Positions 17,072 through 26,315 are shown, counted from the first letter of the stretch. The stretch is DNA of 64,000 nucleotides from T3SED10-260 sp035363255 (GCA_035363255.1 DAOSES010000012.1:6430-70429), one strand, 5' to 3'. The notes: generated by a model from the sequence alone, not told the origin. Numbers and translations: made by a program.

Positions 17072-18595
17072 TTAGTGCATAAAATGCCTTAATCCAGTAA
17101 AAATCAGTGTGATATCGTTGGCTTTTGCAGCTTCGATCACCTCTGCGTCTCTTATGGATCCGCCTGGTTCGGCTATCAAATCAATACCATAACTTTTTGC
17201 CTGCTCAATAGAATCCGCGAAGGGAAAGTACCCATCCGAGACAAGAACAGCACCTTTAGCGTTTTTACCTGCTTGTTGGAGAGCCAGGATGGTGCTTTGA
17301 ACACGGTTGGCTTGTCCCATACCCAGACCCAGGGTGCAATTATCTTTTACAATCGCTATAGCATTGGATTTGACATGTTTCACTACTTTTAATCCAAAGA
17401 GCAGGTCGCTGAGTCTTTCGGGGGATGGTTCGCCTCCTGCAACAATTTTGAGATCTCGATACAATTCCTGATCGCTGTCAGAGAGCAGTACCCCCTGGTA
17501 GAGAGAGAGTAGTTTTTCTTTGTTAACCTTGCTTTCCATGCGTTGTAAGAGCCTGAGATTCTTTTTTTGTTGTAGAAGTTCGAGAGCATCAGCTTGAAAT
17601 GAGGGAGCCAGGACGATCTCTACGAAGCGGGAAGAGAGAAATTGAGCTACGGGGAGGGTGATTTCACGATTGAAAAAGAATATTCCTCCAAATGCAGAAA
17701 CAGGATCGCAAGCATAAGCCTTTTCAAGAGCAAGACCAATATCGGACCCAATGGAAACTCCGCAGGGATTGGTGTGCTTGATAATGGCAACCAGGGGATC
17801 TTTGAATTCATCCATAAGGCAAAGCCCAGCAGAAACATCCAGTAAATTGTTGTAGGAAAGCTCTTTTCCTCCAAGAATTTTACATCCCATGATAAGCTCT
17901 GAATCATCTTCCTTGAGAGGATTTATCCAGTATGATGCATTTTGGTGGGGATTTTCGCCATATCTCAAATGACTATGCTTTTTTAAAACTCGATTTTGCC
18001 AGCTTTCTCCATCCAGAGAGCTGAATTTTTGGAAAATAGCCCAATCATATTGCGAGGTAATAAAAAAAGTCTTTTTCATCATTGACTTGGACAATTCGGG
18101 CGGAACAGCACCATGATGTGTTTGGATGCTTTGTATGAAGTCATTGTATAGAGAAGGTTTTGGTAGCACCACGGTATTTCGGAAATTTTTGGCTGCTGCT
18201 CGAAGGAGTGAAACACCACCAATATCAACTTCATCGCACAGAGCCTCTTCTTGATCCGTGTTTTCGGCTCTTTGTTCGAATGGATACAGGTTGACTACTA
18301 CCAAGTCAATTTTATCGATGTCATGCTGTTTGATTTCTTCCAACTCGCCATGGGTGGATCGGGCTAAAATCCCGCCAAATATTTTTGGATGCAAGGTTTT
18401 GACACGCCCATGAATGAGTTCTGGGAAGTGAGTGTAATCTGAGATCAACTGAGCACTGAATCCCAAATCTTTCAAATAAGCATGTGTGCTTCCAGTGGCA
18501 ATGATATCCACTTCATATCTGCGAAGAGTTTGACACAATTCCTCGAGATTGGACTTGTCGTGCACTGATATCAGGGCTTTACGAATAGGTATCAT
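17072..18595 (-). CDS. purH: Bifunctional AICAR transformylase/IMP cyclohydrolase PurH
   Basis: 507-residue bifunctional enzyme for the last two steps to IMP. The N-terminal cyclohydrolase (MGS-like) domain shows ALISVHDKSN, ATGSTHAYL and the HGRVKTLHPKIFGGIL box. The transformylase domain holds LRYGENPHQ, the KHTNPCGVSIG catalytic segment with Lys-His, and SDGYFPFADSIEQA, AEPGGSIRDAEVI. Length is normal. Its start overlaps the purN stop by ATGA. Confidence 0.97.
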   Translation of the reverse strand: MIPIRKALISVHDKSNLEELCQTLRRYEVDIIATGSTHAYLKDLGFSAQLISDYTHFPELIHGRVKTLHPKIFGGILARSTHGELEEIKQHDIDKIDLVVVNLYPFEQRAENTDQEEALCDEVDIGGVSLLRAAAKNFRNTVVLPKPSLYNDFIQSIQTHHGAVPPELSKSMMKKTFFITSQYDWAIFQKFSSLDGESWQNRVLKKHSHLRYGENPHQNASYWINPLKEDDSELIMGCKILGGKELSYNNLLDVSAGLCLMDEFKDPLVAIIKHTNPCGVSIGSDIGLALEKAYACDPVSAFGGIFFFNREITLPVAQFLSSRFVEIVLAPSFQADALELLQQKKNLRLLQRMESKVNKEKLLSLYQGVLLSDSDQELYRDLKIVAGGEPSPERLSDLLFGLKVVKHVKSNAIAIVKDNCTLGLGMGQANRVQSTILALQQAGKNAKGAVLVSDGYFPFADSIEQAKSYGIDLIAEPGGSIRDAEVIEAAKANDITLIFTGLRHFMH

Positions 18596-19197
18596 TTTTC
18601 GATGATCACTCTCCTTCCTATCACTTGATATCGATCTTCACTCACAATTTTAACTGCTTCAGGAAGCAAAAGATGCTCCCTTTCAAGAATTCTCATCGTG
18701 AGGGTTTCTTCGGTATCATCATCAAACAAGGGAATCACATCCTGCAAGATAATGGGTCCCCCGTCAACTTCGGCAGAAACAAAATGAACCGTGCAACCTG
18801 CAAACTTGGATCCATAATCCAGGGTGCGTTTTTGGGCATTTAAACCAGGGAATGCGGGAAGAAGAGAGGGATGAATGTTGATAATAGCTTTGGCAAAGCT
18901 TTCGATAAAGTTGCGGGAAAGGATGGCCATAAAACCAGCCAAGACGATCATATCTATGTTGTGGAAGGAAAGGATGCGTAACAATTCGGTTTCAAAATCC
19001 TTGCGTGAGGGGAAAGATTTCAGATCAACAACATAGGTGGGAATTCCATATTTTTTGGCGACTTGCAAACCAAGAACATCTGCTTTATTAGACAAAATAA
19101 AAGGGATCGAACACTCAATGTATCCAGAAGACCATTTTTTTAAGATGGCTTCAAGATTGGAACCTCTTCCAGAGATAAAAACTGCCAGGTTTTTCAT
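18592..19197 (-). CDS. purN: Phosphoribosylglycinamide formyltransferase PurN
   Basis: 201-residue folate-dependent GAR transformylase. Family segments include LAVFISGRGSNLEAIL, LAGFMAILS, INIHPSLLPAFPGLNAQ (with the catalytic Asn-His region) and GCTVHFVSAEVDGGPII, whose Asp is catalytic. Both junctions in the operon are 4-base ATGA overlaps. Requires 10-formyltetrahydrofolate made elsewhere. Confidence 0.97.
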   Translation of the reverse strand: MKNLAVFISGRGSNLEAILKKWSSGYIECSIPFILSNKADVLGLQVAKKYGIPTYVVDLKSFPSRKDFETELLRILSFHNIDMIVLAGFMAILSRNFIESFAKAIINIHPSLLPAFPGLNAQKRTLDYGSKFAGCTVHFVSAEVDGGPIILQDVIPLFDDDTEETLTMRILEREHLLLPEAVKIVSEDRYQVIGRRVIIEK

Positions 19198-21353
19198 TTT
19201 AAACCTCCAGCAGTGCTTTCCATAGCTGATGAAAATGATTTTTGCAAGCTTTCTCTAAGCAATGGAAGAGGAATTTTGGCATTGGGAAGATCAAGAAGCT
19301 CCTGGGAGCAGGTTTTGCCAATAGGATACAAAGGGAGCTGGGGGAAAGCAGAGCTGAGTTGAGATCTTTTGCTTGCTTCATAAGCAATGAGAAAACGTGA
19401 GTGGCTTTCGCTGAAAAATAGTTCCATGGGAGCAAGCGGAAGCAAATCGGGATCTATAAAGATACCGCAGGATCCCCCTGAAATGCATGATAAAAGGCAT
19501 CTCATCAAACCGCCATGGTCGATACTTCGTGCAAAAGTGATTTTTTTATCGTTAATCAGCTGGCGAACTTGTTCCTGGATGGTTTTTTCTGTAGCAAGAT
19601 TCAGTAAAGGCATTTTTTGACCTTGAAATCGTTCGGGATAAGTGGTTCCAAGAATAGCCAGTTCAAGATCAGGGGTCTTGAGAATCGGTGACAGGGGTTC
19701 AAGATCTTCGCTTTGCCCAATCATACCGATCACTGGAGTAGGGAAAATTTGTGTTTGTTCGCCTTCGTTGTAAAAGCTTACATTTCCTGAAACTACTGGT
19801 ATTTCAAAGAAGGTCAACCACTTTTTCATACCTTCAATAGTTTGGGCAAACTCCCAGGTGATGTGTGCTTTCATGGGGTTTCCAAAGTTGAGGCAATTGG
19901 TGATGGCTACGGGCTGGGTGCCAAGCGCAGAAAGTCTCCTGGAGCTCATGGAGAGCACTGCCATGACCCCTTCCATAGGGTCAAGAGCCGACCAGCTACC
20001 AAAACTATTCAGGCTAAAACCCAGGTGAAGATTGCGATCTTTGATATGTATAAGACAGGCGCCGTATCCTGGAGCTTGAACTGTATTGCTGAGAAGGGTA
20101 GTATCGTATTGTTCGAAAATCCAATTTTTAGCACCTTGATCGGGGCTGGATGCATACTTTAATATCCAATCCTTCCAGTCATCGCTGGAGGGTAGTTCAG
20201 GAGCTATAATTGCTCGAATACTGGCAGGATCTTTGACAGCTTCAACGGTGTCGTCTGGAGCTTCGAGGAGCTCTGAGATGGGCAAATTACCCAACATCTG
20301 CCCATGGTGGTAGAGGGTAATATTTCCAGTATCAGTGATGTGTCCGATTTCAGCGTAGTCCAGTTGCCATTTATCAAGGATGGCTTTGATTTGGTGGGTT
20401 TTGTCTGGCTTGGCGATCAAGAGCATGCGTTCCTGCGATTCGGAAAGCATCATTTCGAAGGGGGTGATATCGGGTTCACGTAAAGGAATATGTTCGAGGT
20501 GGAGCTCAATACCTTTTTCGCCTTTGCCTGCCATTTCGACAGAAGAACTGGTCAAACCTGCAGCTCCCATGTCTTGAATGGCTTCAATCAGATCTTGTTG
20601 AATGATCTCGAGAGTTGCTTCTATCAGGAGTTTTTCGAGGAAGGGGTCTCCCACCTGAACACTGCTTTTTCTTTTTTTAGCTTCTTCGTCCAGCACGCCT
20701 GAAGCGAAAGAAGCTCCATGGATGCCATCTCTTCCTGTTTTGGCTCCGATATAGATAACGGGGGCTCCCACCGAACGAGCCACACTGCTTCTAAGTTGGT
20801 CGCGCTCCAGCAAACCTGCACACATCACATTAACCAGGGGGTTTTCTTTGTAGCATGGATCAAAACGAGTTTCTCCTCCGAGGTTGGGCACTCCCACGCA
20901 GTTACCATAAAAGGAGATTCCATCCACTACTCCGTGGAGGAGATATCTTGCTCTTGCTTGATCAGGATAATCAAAAGACAAAGAATCGAGTACTGCGATA
21001 GGTCTTGCTCCCATGGTGAAAATGTCGCGAATAATGCCCCCCACTCCAGTAGCTGCACCCTGAAAAGGTTCAACTGCAGAGGGATGATTGTGACTCTCCA
21101 CTTTAAAAACCAGACAAAGTTCGTCTTGAAGGTGAATAACTCCAGCGTTTTCGCCTGGTCCCTGGATCACTTTTTTTGACTGAGTGGGAAGGAGTTTTAG
21201 ATACTTTTTTGAGCTTCGATAACTGCAATGTTCGCTCCACATCGCTGAAAAAAGCCCCAGCTCCACTATTTGTGGCTCCCTGCCAATGCGACGGCAGATT
21301 TCATTATAATCGGAGGAAGACATGTTAAGCTCTCTTAGTAGCATCTCATTCAT
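19194..21353 (-). CDS. purL: Phosphoribosylformylglycinamidine synthase subunit PurL (small form)
   Basis: 719-residue catalytic subunit of FGAM synthase, the small Gram-positive form that works with PurS and PurQ. It converts FGAR to FGAM with ATP and ammonia from PurQ. Segments include GLFSAMWSEHCSYRSSKKYLK, QGPGENAG, FKVESHNHPSAVEPFQGAATGVGG and DMGAAGL. Length is typical of this form. ATGA overlaps join it to purQ upstream and purN downstream. purM, which often follows purL or purF, is absent. Confidence 0.97.
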   Translation of the reverse strand: MNEMLLRELNMSSSDYNEICRRIGREPQIVELGLFSAMWSEHCSYRSSKKYLKLLPTQSKKVIQGPGENAGVIHLQDELCLVFKVESHNHPSAVEPFQGAATGVGGIIRDIFTMGARPIAVLDSLSFDYPDQARARYLLHGVVDGISFYGNCVGVPNLGGETRFDPCYKENPLVNVMCAGLLERDQLRSSVARSVGAPVIYIGAKTGRDGIHGASFASGVLDEEAKKRKSSVQVGDPFLEKLLIEATLEIIQQDLIEAIQDMGAAGLTSSSVEMAGKGEKGIELHLEHIPLREPDITPFEMMLSESQERMLLIAKPDKTHQIKAILDKWQLDYAEIGHITDTGNITLYHHGQMLGNLPISELLEAPDDTVEAVKDPASIRAIIAPELPSSDDWKDWILKYASSPDQGAKNWIFEQYDTTLLSNTVQAPGYGACLIHIKDRNLHLGFSLNSFGSWSALDPMEGVMAVLSMSSRRLSALGTQPVAITNCLNFGNPMKAHITWEFAQTIEGMKKWLTFFEIPVVSGNVSFYNEGEQTQIFPTPVIGMIGQSEDLEPLSPILKTPDLELAILGTTYPERFQGQKMPLLNLATEKTIQEQVRQLINDKKITFARSIDHGGLMRCLLSCISGGSCGIFIDPDLLPLAPMELFFSESHSRFLIAYEASKRSQLSSAFPQLPLYPIGKTCSQELLDLPNAKIPLPLLRESLQKSFSSAMESTAGGLK

Positions 21354-22021
21354 GATTGCTCCTCCCAGGTTTTAAGCATGGATTGAAAAAAGCCCAAACC
21401 ATCACTGCTTCCAAGCCAATCTGCACATGCTCTTTCTGGATGAGGCATCATTCCAAATACATTGCCTTGTTCGTTGCAGATGCCTGCAATATCTTCCAGA
21501 GAGCCATTGGGATTTTCAGAATAGGTGACGACTATCTGTTTGTTTTTTTTCAGCTTTTCTACCAGAATGGGATCAGCAAAATAGTTGCCATCTTTATGTG
21601 CGATGGGAAGTTTGATGCTTTGACCTATAGAAAAGTTGCGAGTGAAGGGGGTTTGATTGTTTTGGATGAGGAGTGATTGCATGGTTGATATAAAACGAGT
21701 GCTTTTGTTGCGAAGCAGGATGCCTGGAAGCAAAGCACTTTCTACCAAAACCTGAAAACCATTGCAAATGCCTATGACCCAACCACCTTTGTCTGCATAG
21801 GATTTAACAGCTTTCATAACAGGAGATCTTGATGCAATAGCCCCTGGTCGGAGGTAGTCTCCATAAGAGAAACCACCTGGCAGTATCACTGCGTCAACCC
21901 TTGGAAGAGTGGTATCTTGATGCCAGATACTTAGTACCTTTTGACCCAGAAAACCAGAAACAGCATAAATTGCATCACGATCGCAATTGGATCCTGGAAA
22001 GACAACTACTCCGAAAGTCAT
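21350..22021 (-). CDS. purQ: FGAM synthase glutaminase subunit PurQ
   Basis: 223-residue class I glutamine amidotransferase supplying ammonia to PurL. It starts MTFGVVVFPGSNCDRDA; the nucleophile Cys lies in GICNGFQVL, and the His-Glu pair in MPHPERACAD. The oxyanion segment LPGGFSYGDYLRPGA is also present. Overlaps purS and purL by ATGA on both sides. Confidence 0.97.
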   Translation of the reverse strand: MTFGVVVFPGSNCDRDAIYAVSGFLGQKVLSIWHQDTTLPRVDAVILPGGFSYGDYLRPGAIASRSPVMKAVKSYADKGGWVIGICNGFQVLVESALLPGILLRNKSTRFISTMQSLLIQNNQTPFTRNFSIGQSIKLPIAHKDGNYFADPILVEKLKKNKQIVVTYSENPNGSLEDIAGICNEQGNVFGMMPHPERACADWLGSSDGLGFFQSMLKTWEEQS

Positions 22022-22266
22022 GCCCGAACTACTTCCAATGAATAACTTTCTATCAGGGGATTAATCAGCAATTCATCACACATACGTTTGCAAGCTTCGA
22101 TGGCGTCTTCTTCGCGTTCAGAGTTGATGGAAAGCTTGATTAACTTTCCTATGCGAACCTCTTCCACTTGATGAAAACCAAGGTGCTTCAGTGCTTGTTC
22201 TACGGTCTTCCCTTGAGGGTCAAGAATGTCTTTTTTGGGTAAAACGTGAATCAAGATGGTGATCAT
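22018..22266 (-). CDS. purS: FGAM synthase subunit PurS
   Basis: 82-residue small structural subunit that bridges PurQ and PurL in the FGAM synthase complex. Recognised by the LDPQGKTVEQALKHLGF segment and the basic/acidic pattern EVRIGKLIKL, and by its place just before purQ. Overlaps purB and purQ by ATGA. Confidence 0.95.
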   Translation of the reverse strand: MITILIHVLPKKDILDPQGKTVEQALKHLGFHQVEEVRIGKLIKLSINSEREEDAIEACKRMCDELLINPLIESYSLEVVRA

Positions 22267-23561
22267 GGTAACACTCCAATTCTATGATAGATATGATCTA
22301 AATGCTTTAAATAGGGCTTGATATCAAAAGCCTGTTTGAGTTTTTCAAAAGGAATCGATTGGTCGAGTTCGGGAGAAGATTTAAGAATTTCAAGCATATG
22401 ACGTTTTTCCTGAAAAGCTTGAAAAGCAGTTTTTTGAATAAGTTCGTAGGCTTTTTCTCGGGTATAGCCATGAGCAATCAGAATATTGAGAAGCCCCTGG
22501 GAAAAGCATGCTCCCCAGGTCAGTTCAAGATTTTTATTGATTTGTTCTTCGTTGATGCTCAGACCTTTTAAGACGGTGTGAAAGATATGTAGCATATAAT
22601 CAATCAGCATCGAGGCATCGGGTAAAATGATTCTTTCTGCGCTGGAATGCGATATATCTCTTTCATGCCATAAAGCGACATTTTCAAAACCACAAATTGC
22701 ATATCCCCGGATCACTCGGGACATTCCGCTAATACGCTCACATAAAATGGGATTGCGTTTGTGGGGCATTGCAGAAGATCCTTTTTGACCTTTGCCAAAA
22801 GGTTCTTCGGCTTCACGCACTTCGGTGCGTTGGAGGTGGCGGATTTCGGTGGCGTATCGGTCTAAACAGCTTGCCATGAGAGCAAGACTGCTCAAATAAT
22901 GTGCATGAATATCTCTTGACACCACCTGAGTGGCGACTGGAGCAATAGTCAGATCAAGTTTTTCGAGCACATAAGCTTCAACAAATGGATCAGTATTGGC
23001 ATAATTACCTACCGCTCCAGAGAGTTTACCTGTTTTGACTTCGCTTTGCACAAGCTTCAAGCGATCGATTTGATGCATGGTCTCAGCATACCAACCAGCA
23101 AATTTAAGCCCAAAGGAAGTGGGTTCTGCGTGAACCCCGTGGGTGCGTCCGATACAGGGCAGATCTTTATATTTCACTGCTTTTTCTTTAAGCGCTTCAG
23201 CGACGAGAACAAGATCGTCGAGAATGATCTGACAAGCATCTTTAAGCTGCCAGGCAAGACAAGTATCGAGAATATCGGATGAGGTAGCTCCAAGGTGGAA
23301 ATATTTGCCGCTTTCTCCAATGTTTTCTGCAACATTACTCACAAAAGCAACTACATCATGATGGGTTTGAGCCTCAATTTCGTGAATGCGTTCGGCTTGG
23401 TAGGAGGCTTTTTCCTGAATATTGATTAGATCCTGATCGGGAATCAAACCTTTTTTGTTCCAAGCTTCACATATCAAAAGTTCGATTTTAAGCATTCGAT
23501 CCCATTTGGCTTTTGATGTCCAGAGATCTTTCATCGGACTAAGAGCATAGCGTTCGATCAT
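22263..23561 (-). CDS. purB: Adenylosuccinate lyase PurB
   Basis: 432-residue lyase acting twice in purine synthesis, on SAICAR and on adenylosuccinate. Motifs are HDVVAFV, GATSSDILDT, the IGRTHGVHAEPTSFG histidine segment, and the fumarase-superfamily signature GSSAMPHKRNPILCE. Length is typical. It is the second gene of the operon, between purA and purS, joined by ATGA overlaps. Confidence 0.97.
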   Translation of the reverse strand: MIERYALSPMKDLWTSKAKWDRMLKIELLICEAWNKKGLIPDQDLINIQEKASYQAERIHEIEAQTHHDVVAFVSNVAENIGESGKYFHLGATSSDILDTCLAWQLKDACQIILDDLVLVAEALKEKAVKYKDLPCIGRTHGVHAEPTSFGLKFAGWYAETMHQIDRLKLVQSEVKTGKLSGAVGNYANTDPFVEAYVLEKLDLTIAPVATQVVSRDIHAHYLSSLALMASCLDRYATEIRHLQRTEVREAEEPFGKGQKGSSAMPHKRNPILCERISGMSRVIRGYAICGFENVALWHERDISHSSAERIILPDASMLIDYMLHIFHTVLKGLSINEEQINKNLELTWGACFSQGLLNILIAHGYTREKAYELIQKTAFQAFQEKRHMLEILKSSPELDQSIPFEKLKQAFDIKPYLKHLDHIYHRIGVLP

Positions 23562-24835
23562 AGTTCTATCGTCTCCTTTCGATCGGGACCTACAGATACA
23601 TAGCGTAAGGGTATATCGAGGATTTCTTCAATTTTCTTGAGATAGAGCTGGGCATTTTTGGGTAAGTCGGAGACTTTGCGGCAAGCTCGGATGTCACTTT
23701 TCCAGCCCTTGAAACTTTGGTAAGAAGGGTTGATTTTTGCGTATTCGCTGAGGGTGGAGGGGTATTCGCTGATGTTTTTTCCCTCGCTTTCATAGTGGGT
23801 GCAAACGTGGATTTCTTCAAGGGTGTCCAAAACATCCAGTTTCATTATGGCAAGCTCTTTGACTCCATTTAGCATGATAGCGTATTTTAATGCAGGAATA
23901 TCAAGCCAACCGCAACGTCTGGGACGTCCTGTGGTGGATCCGTATTCATGACCTCGATCCAGCAAAATCTGACTTTCGGGGCCCGAGATTTCAGTTGGGA
24001 AAGGACCTTCGCCCACGCGAGTAGTATATGCCTTGCATATTCCGAGAGTGTCTTGGATGAAATGGGGTGGAATTCCCAAACCTGTGGAAGCTCCTCCTAC
24101 CAAGGAAGAGCAAGAGGTAACATAGGGGTAAGTGCCAAAGTCGATGTCCAGCATGGTTCCCTGAGCGCTTTCGAGGAGAATCTTTTTTTCCTGGGAGATG
24201 GCTTGGTGAAGGATAAGGGAGGTGTCGGCAATGAATGGAGCTAATCTTTGAGCATATTGGCTGTATTCTTCAATCAGAACAGGTATGTCCCAGTGGGGGT
24301 CTTGGAGGTAAATTTTTTGAAGGAGGACTTTTTGATCCTCCAGTTTTTGTTGAAGCATTTGGCGAAAAACACCAAGATCGTTGATTTCTCCGAGACGAAT
24401 GCCGTCACGCGATATTTTGTCGGTATATGCTGGTCCAATGCCTCTTTTGGTAGTGCCTATCGGCTTTTTGCGAGAGTTTTCATTCCACTCATCGCGAAAA
24501 GTATGGGAGGGTAATATCAGGTGAGAGTGCTTGCTGATAAAAAGTCTTCCAGTCAGAGTGTGACCTTGTTTTTCGAGCCAGTCGATTTCCTGGAGCAGAA
24601 TCTTGGGGTTGATCACTGTGCCGTTGCCGATTATGCCGATAATATGTGAATGCATCATTCCTGAGGGTAGAAGGTGGAACACAAAGGTGGAACCCTGAGT
24701 GACAATCGTATGTCCGGCGTTGTTTCCACCATTGTATCTTGCCAGGATGTCAAAAGATTCCGACATTAGATGAACGAGCTTGCCTTTTCCTTCGTCACCC
24801 CATTGCAAACCTATCACACCTTTAACCTTTAGCAT
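23558..24835 (-). CDS. purA: Adenylosuccinate synthetase PurA
   Basis: 425-residue GTP-dependent enzyme that converts IMP and aspartate to adenylosuccinate. The N-terminal GLQWGDEGKGKLV loop carries the catalytic Asp, followed by NGGNNAGHT; later come GTTKRGIGPAYTDK, TTGRPRRCGWLD and YVSVGPDRKETI. It is the first gene of the operon, with a GAGGAG ribosome site 5' of its ATG and an extended -10 promoter upstream. Placing purA first in a de novo purine operon is uncommon. Confidence 0.97.
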   Translation of the reverse strand: MLKVKGVIGLQWGDEGKGKLVHLMSESFDILARYNGGNNAGHTIVTQGSTFVFHLLPSGMMHSHIIGIIGNGTVINPKILLQEIDWLEKQGHTLTGRLFISKHSHLILPSHTFRDEWNENSRKKPIGTTKRGIGPAYTDKISRDGIRLGEINDLGVFRQMLQQKLEDQKVLLQKIYLQDPHWDIPVLIEEYSQYAQRLAPFIADTSLILHQAISQEKKILLESAQGTMLDIDFGTYPYVTSCSSLVGGASTGLGIPPHFIQDTLGICKAYTTRVGEGPFPTEISGPESQILLDRGHEYGSTTGRPRRCGWLDIPALKYAIMLNGVKELAIMKLDVLDTLEEIHVCTHYESEGKNISEYPSTLSEYAKINPSYQSFKGWKSDIRACRKVSDLPKNAQLYLKKIEEILDIPLRYVSVGPDRKETIEL

Positions 24836-24873
24836 TGTTACTCCTCATAAATTCAGTCTATAAGCCAATGATT

Positions 24874-24882
24874 AGTATAGCA
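24874..24882 (-). promoter_or_regulatory. Extended -10 promoter of the purine operon
   Basis: Read on the minus strand this is TGCTATACT, an extended -10, about 40 bases before the purA start. No good -35 is visible. I see no purine riboswitch core or clear PurR box in the short leader. Confidence 0.5.
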
Positions 24883-24900
24883 AAGACCATATTTTTTTAA

Positions 24901-24942
24901 AGAAAAAAAAGCTTGACAAGTTGTAAGTTGAGAAAAAAAAGC
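24901..24942. repeat. Phased A tracts with a 12-base direct repeat between two divergent promoters
   Basis: AGAAAAAAAAGC occurs exactly at 24901-24912 and again at 24931-24942, thirty bases apart, in the gap between the divergent purA and atp operons. Together with the A-runs near 24893 and 24951 these tracts are spaced by roughly whole helical turns and would bend the DNA. Function as UP elements or regulator site is inference. Confidence 0.45.
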
Positions 24943-24945
24943 ACA

Positions 24946-24973
24946 TTGCAAAAAAAAGATATAGTTCTACAAT
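24946..24973 (+). promoter_or_regulatory. Possible promoter of the ATP synthase operon
   Basis: TTGCAA (24946-24951), a 16-base spacer and TACAAT (24968-24973) make a fair sigma-A-like promoter. Transcription would start near 24980, only a few bases before the first ATG at 24988, which has no ribosome site. If right, the first message codon is almost leaderless. Confidence 0.35.
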
Positions 24974-24987
24974 GATTCCTGATTAAA

Positions 24988-25272
24988 ATGAAAAGCTTGA
25001 TTTTTGCAGTGTTTTTTTTATACGGTGCCGTTTTTTCAGTGTCCATTTTTTATATTTTAAAAAAATTAATCTTGATGCACCTCAAGCAAGCGCAAACCCT
25101 TGCATGGTTTAATATTTTAATCATGTTTGCAGGAGCATTTTTACTGTTTCTTCCTGCTATATGGAACATAAATTACTTTTTAATTACAATTCTATCTGCC
25201 ATGTTGACTCAGTTTTTGATTTTGTTGTTTTACTACCTCAAAAAAAGACTCAAACAAAATTCTCCTTCCTAA
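24988..25272 (+). CDS. Small membrane protein at the AtpI position
   Basis: 94-residue protein with about four hydrophobic helices and a basic C-terminus (YYLKKRLKQ). It is the first gene of the ATP synthase operon, where AtpI, a non-essential assembly factor for the c ring, is usually found. The size and topology agree with AtpI, but I see no diagnostic motif, so the call rests mainly on position. It lacks a clear ribosome site. Confidence 0.6.
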   Translation: MKSLIFAVFFLYGAVFSVSIFYILKKLILMHLKQAQTLAWFNILIMFAGAFLLFLPAIWNINYFLITILSAMLTQFLILLFYYLKKRLKQNSPS

Positions 25273-25290
25273 GGAAAGGATATCTCATCC

Positions 25291-25998
25291 ATGGAAATGA
25301 TACATCATCTTTTTTCGTATGCTTTTGCAGGCAAAGAGTTTGTGATAAGCAACATCATATTGGCTTCTTTTCTCTCTGCCATTTTGTTTTCCCTATTTTT
25401 CATCCTACTTGGAAGCGCAGTAAAAAAAGGAAAGCCTAAACGTCTGGCCTATCTTGGAGAAATAATTTTTCTTCTTTTGCGAAATTTTGTTCGAGCCAAT
25501 CTTGGTAAAAAGGGAGACCAATACATGCCTTTTATTGGGACTCTTTTTGGCTACCTTCTCTTTTCCAACCTTCTGGGTTTGTTTTCACCCTTTGGAGAAA
25601 TGGGTTTTCCATGGAATATCCTGACTTCCCCATCGGTTGATCTTTCTTTTACTTTAGGTGCCGCAGTTACTGGTTTTTTATATGTTCAAATTGCATCAAT
25701 TTGGTCGATGGGGCTCTTGGCCTATCTTGGCAAGTTTTTCAAACCCTATGCCTTGATGTTCCCCATCAATCTCATGGAAGAAATCATCAAGCCTGTCTCG
25801 CTCTCTGTAAGACTCTTTGGCAATCTTTTCGGAGAGCACGTCGTATATGAAATCACTTTTCGCTTGACTCACTTTGGCGTACCAGCCATTGTGATGGTTC
25901 TTGCTATTTTTACTGGAAGCATTCAAGCTTTCGTATTTTCGATGCTTATCATGGTTTATCTCCATGAAAATATTGTTTCTCACCAGAAAGGGGCCTAA
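25291..25998 (+). CDS. atpB: ATP synthase F0 subunit a
   Basis: 235-residue membrane stator subunit that forms the ion half-channels against the c ring. The essential arginine lies in the helix SLSVRLFGNLFGEH, and a C-terminal helix (IFTGSIQAFVFSMLIMVYL) carries the usual GxxQAxVF pattern. About five transmembrane helices are present. Nothing separates it from atpE, whose start codon follows its stop directly. Confidence 0.95.
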   Translation: MEMIHHLFSYAFAGKEFVISNIILASFLSAILFSLFFILLGSAVKKGKPKRLAYLGEIIFLLLRNFVRANLGKKGDQYMPFIGTLFGYLLFSNLLGLFSPFGEMGFPWNILTSPSVDLSFTLGAAVTGFLYVQIASIWSMGLLAYLGKFFKPYALMFPINLMEEIIKPVSLSVRLFGNLFGEHVVYEITFRLTHFGVPAIVMVLAIFTGSIQAFVFSMLIMVYLHENIVSHQKGA

Positions 25999-26286
25999 AT
26001 GATGAATTCAAGTATTATGTTTTTTACTATTTCCATTGTGTCTGCTGGTTTGACGATTGCTCTTGCAGTCATTGGAGCTGCTTTTGCTCAGGGCAAGGCT
26101 GCCTCAAGTGCTTTTGAAGCGATGGCAAGACAACCTGAAGTTCAAAGCAGTATCAGTGGGTCTTTAATTCTTTCTCTTGCTTTGATCGAATCTCTTGCCA
26201 TCTATGCACTTGCTGTATCCTTTGTTATCTTGTTTGCCAATCCATTTTCCGCCCATGTTCTTGAATTGAGCAAAATTATACCCTAA
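25999..26286 (+). CDS. atpE: ATP synthase F0 subunit c with sodium-binding residues
   Basis: 95-residue hairpin proteolipid of the rotor ring. Helix one holds Q31 and the loop has the conserved ARQPE. Helix two carries the ion-binding E64 followed by S65 and, four residues later, Y69. Aligned to the Ilyobacter tartaricus c subunit these match Gln32, Glu65, Ser66 and Tyr70 of its sodium site; Val63 (a backbone ligand) is Leu here and Thr67 is Leu. This supports sodium rather than proton coupling, as in many fermenting anaerobes. An AAAGGGG ribosome site precedes the start. Confidence 0.95.
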   Translation: MMNSSIMFFTISIVSAGLTIALAVIGAAFAQGKAASSAFEAMARQPEVQSSISGSLILSLALIESLAIYALAVSFVILFANPFSAHVLELSKIIP

Positions 26287-26315
26287 GCCATGTTCTTAGG
26301 ATTGGAGAGCTCTTT

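Noticed and set aside
24836..24900. Possible purine riboswitch before purA
   Set aside because: The leader is too short and lacks the conserved purine aptamer core; only a ribosome site and a -10 were seen.
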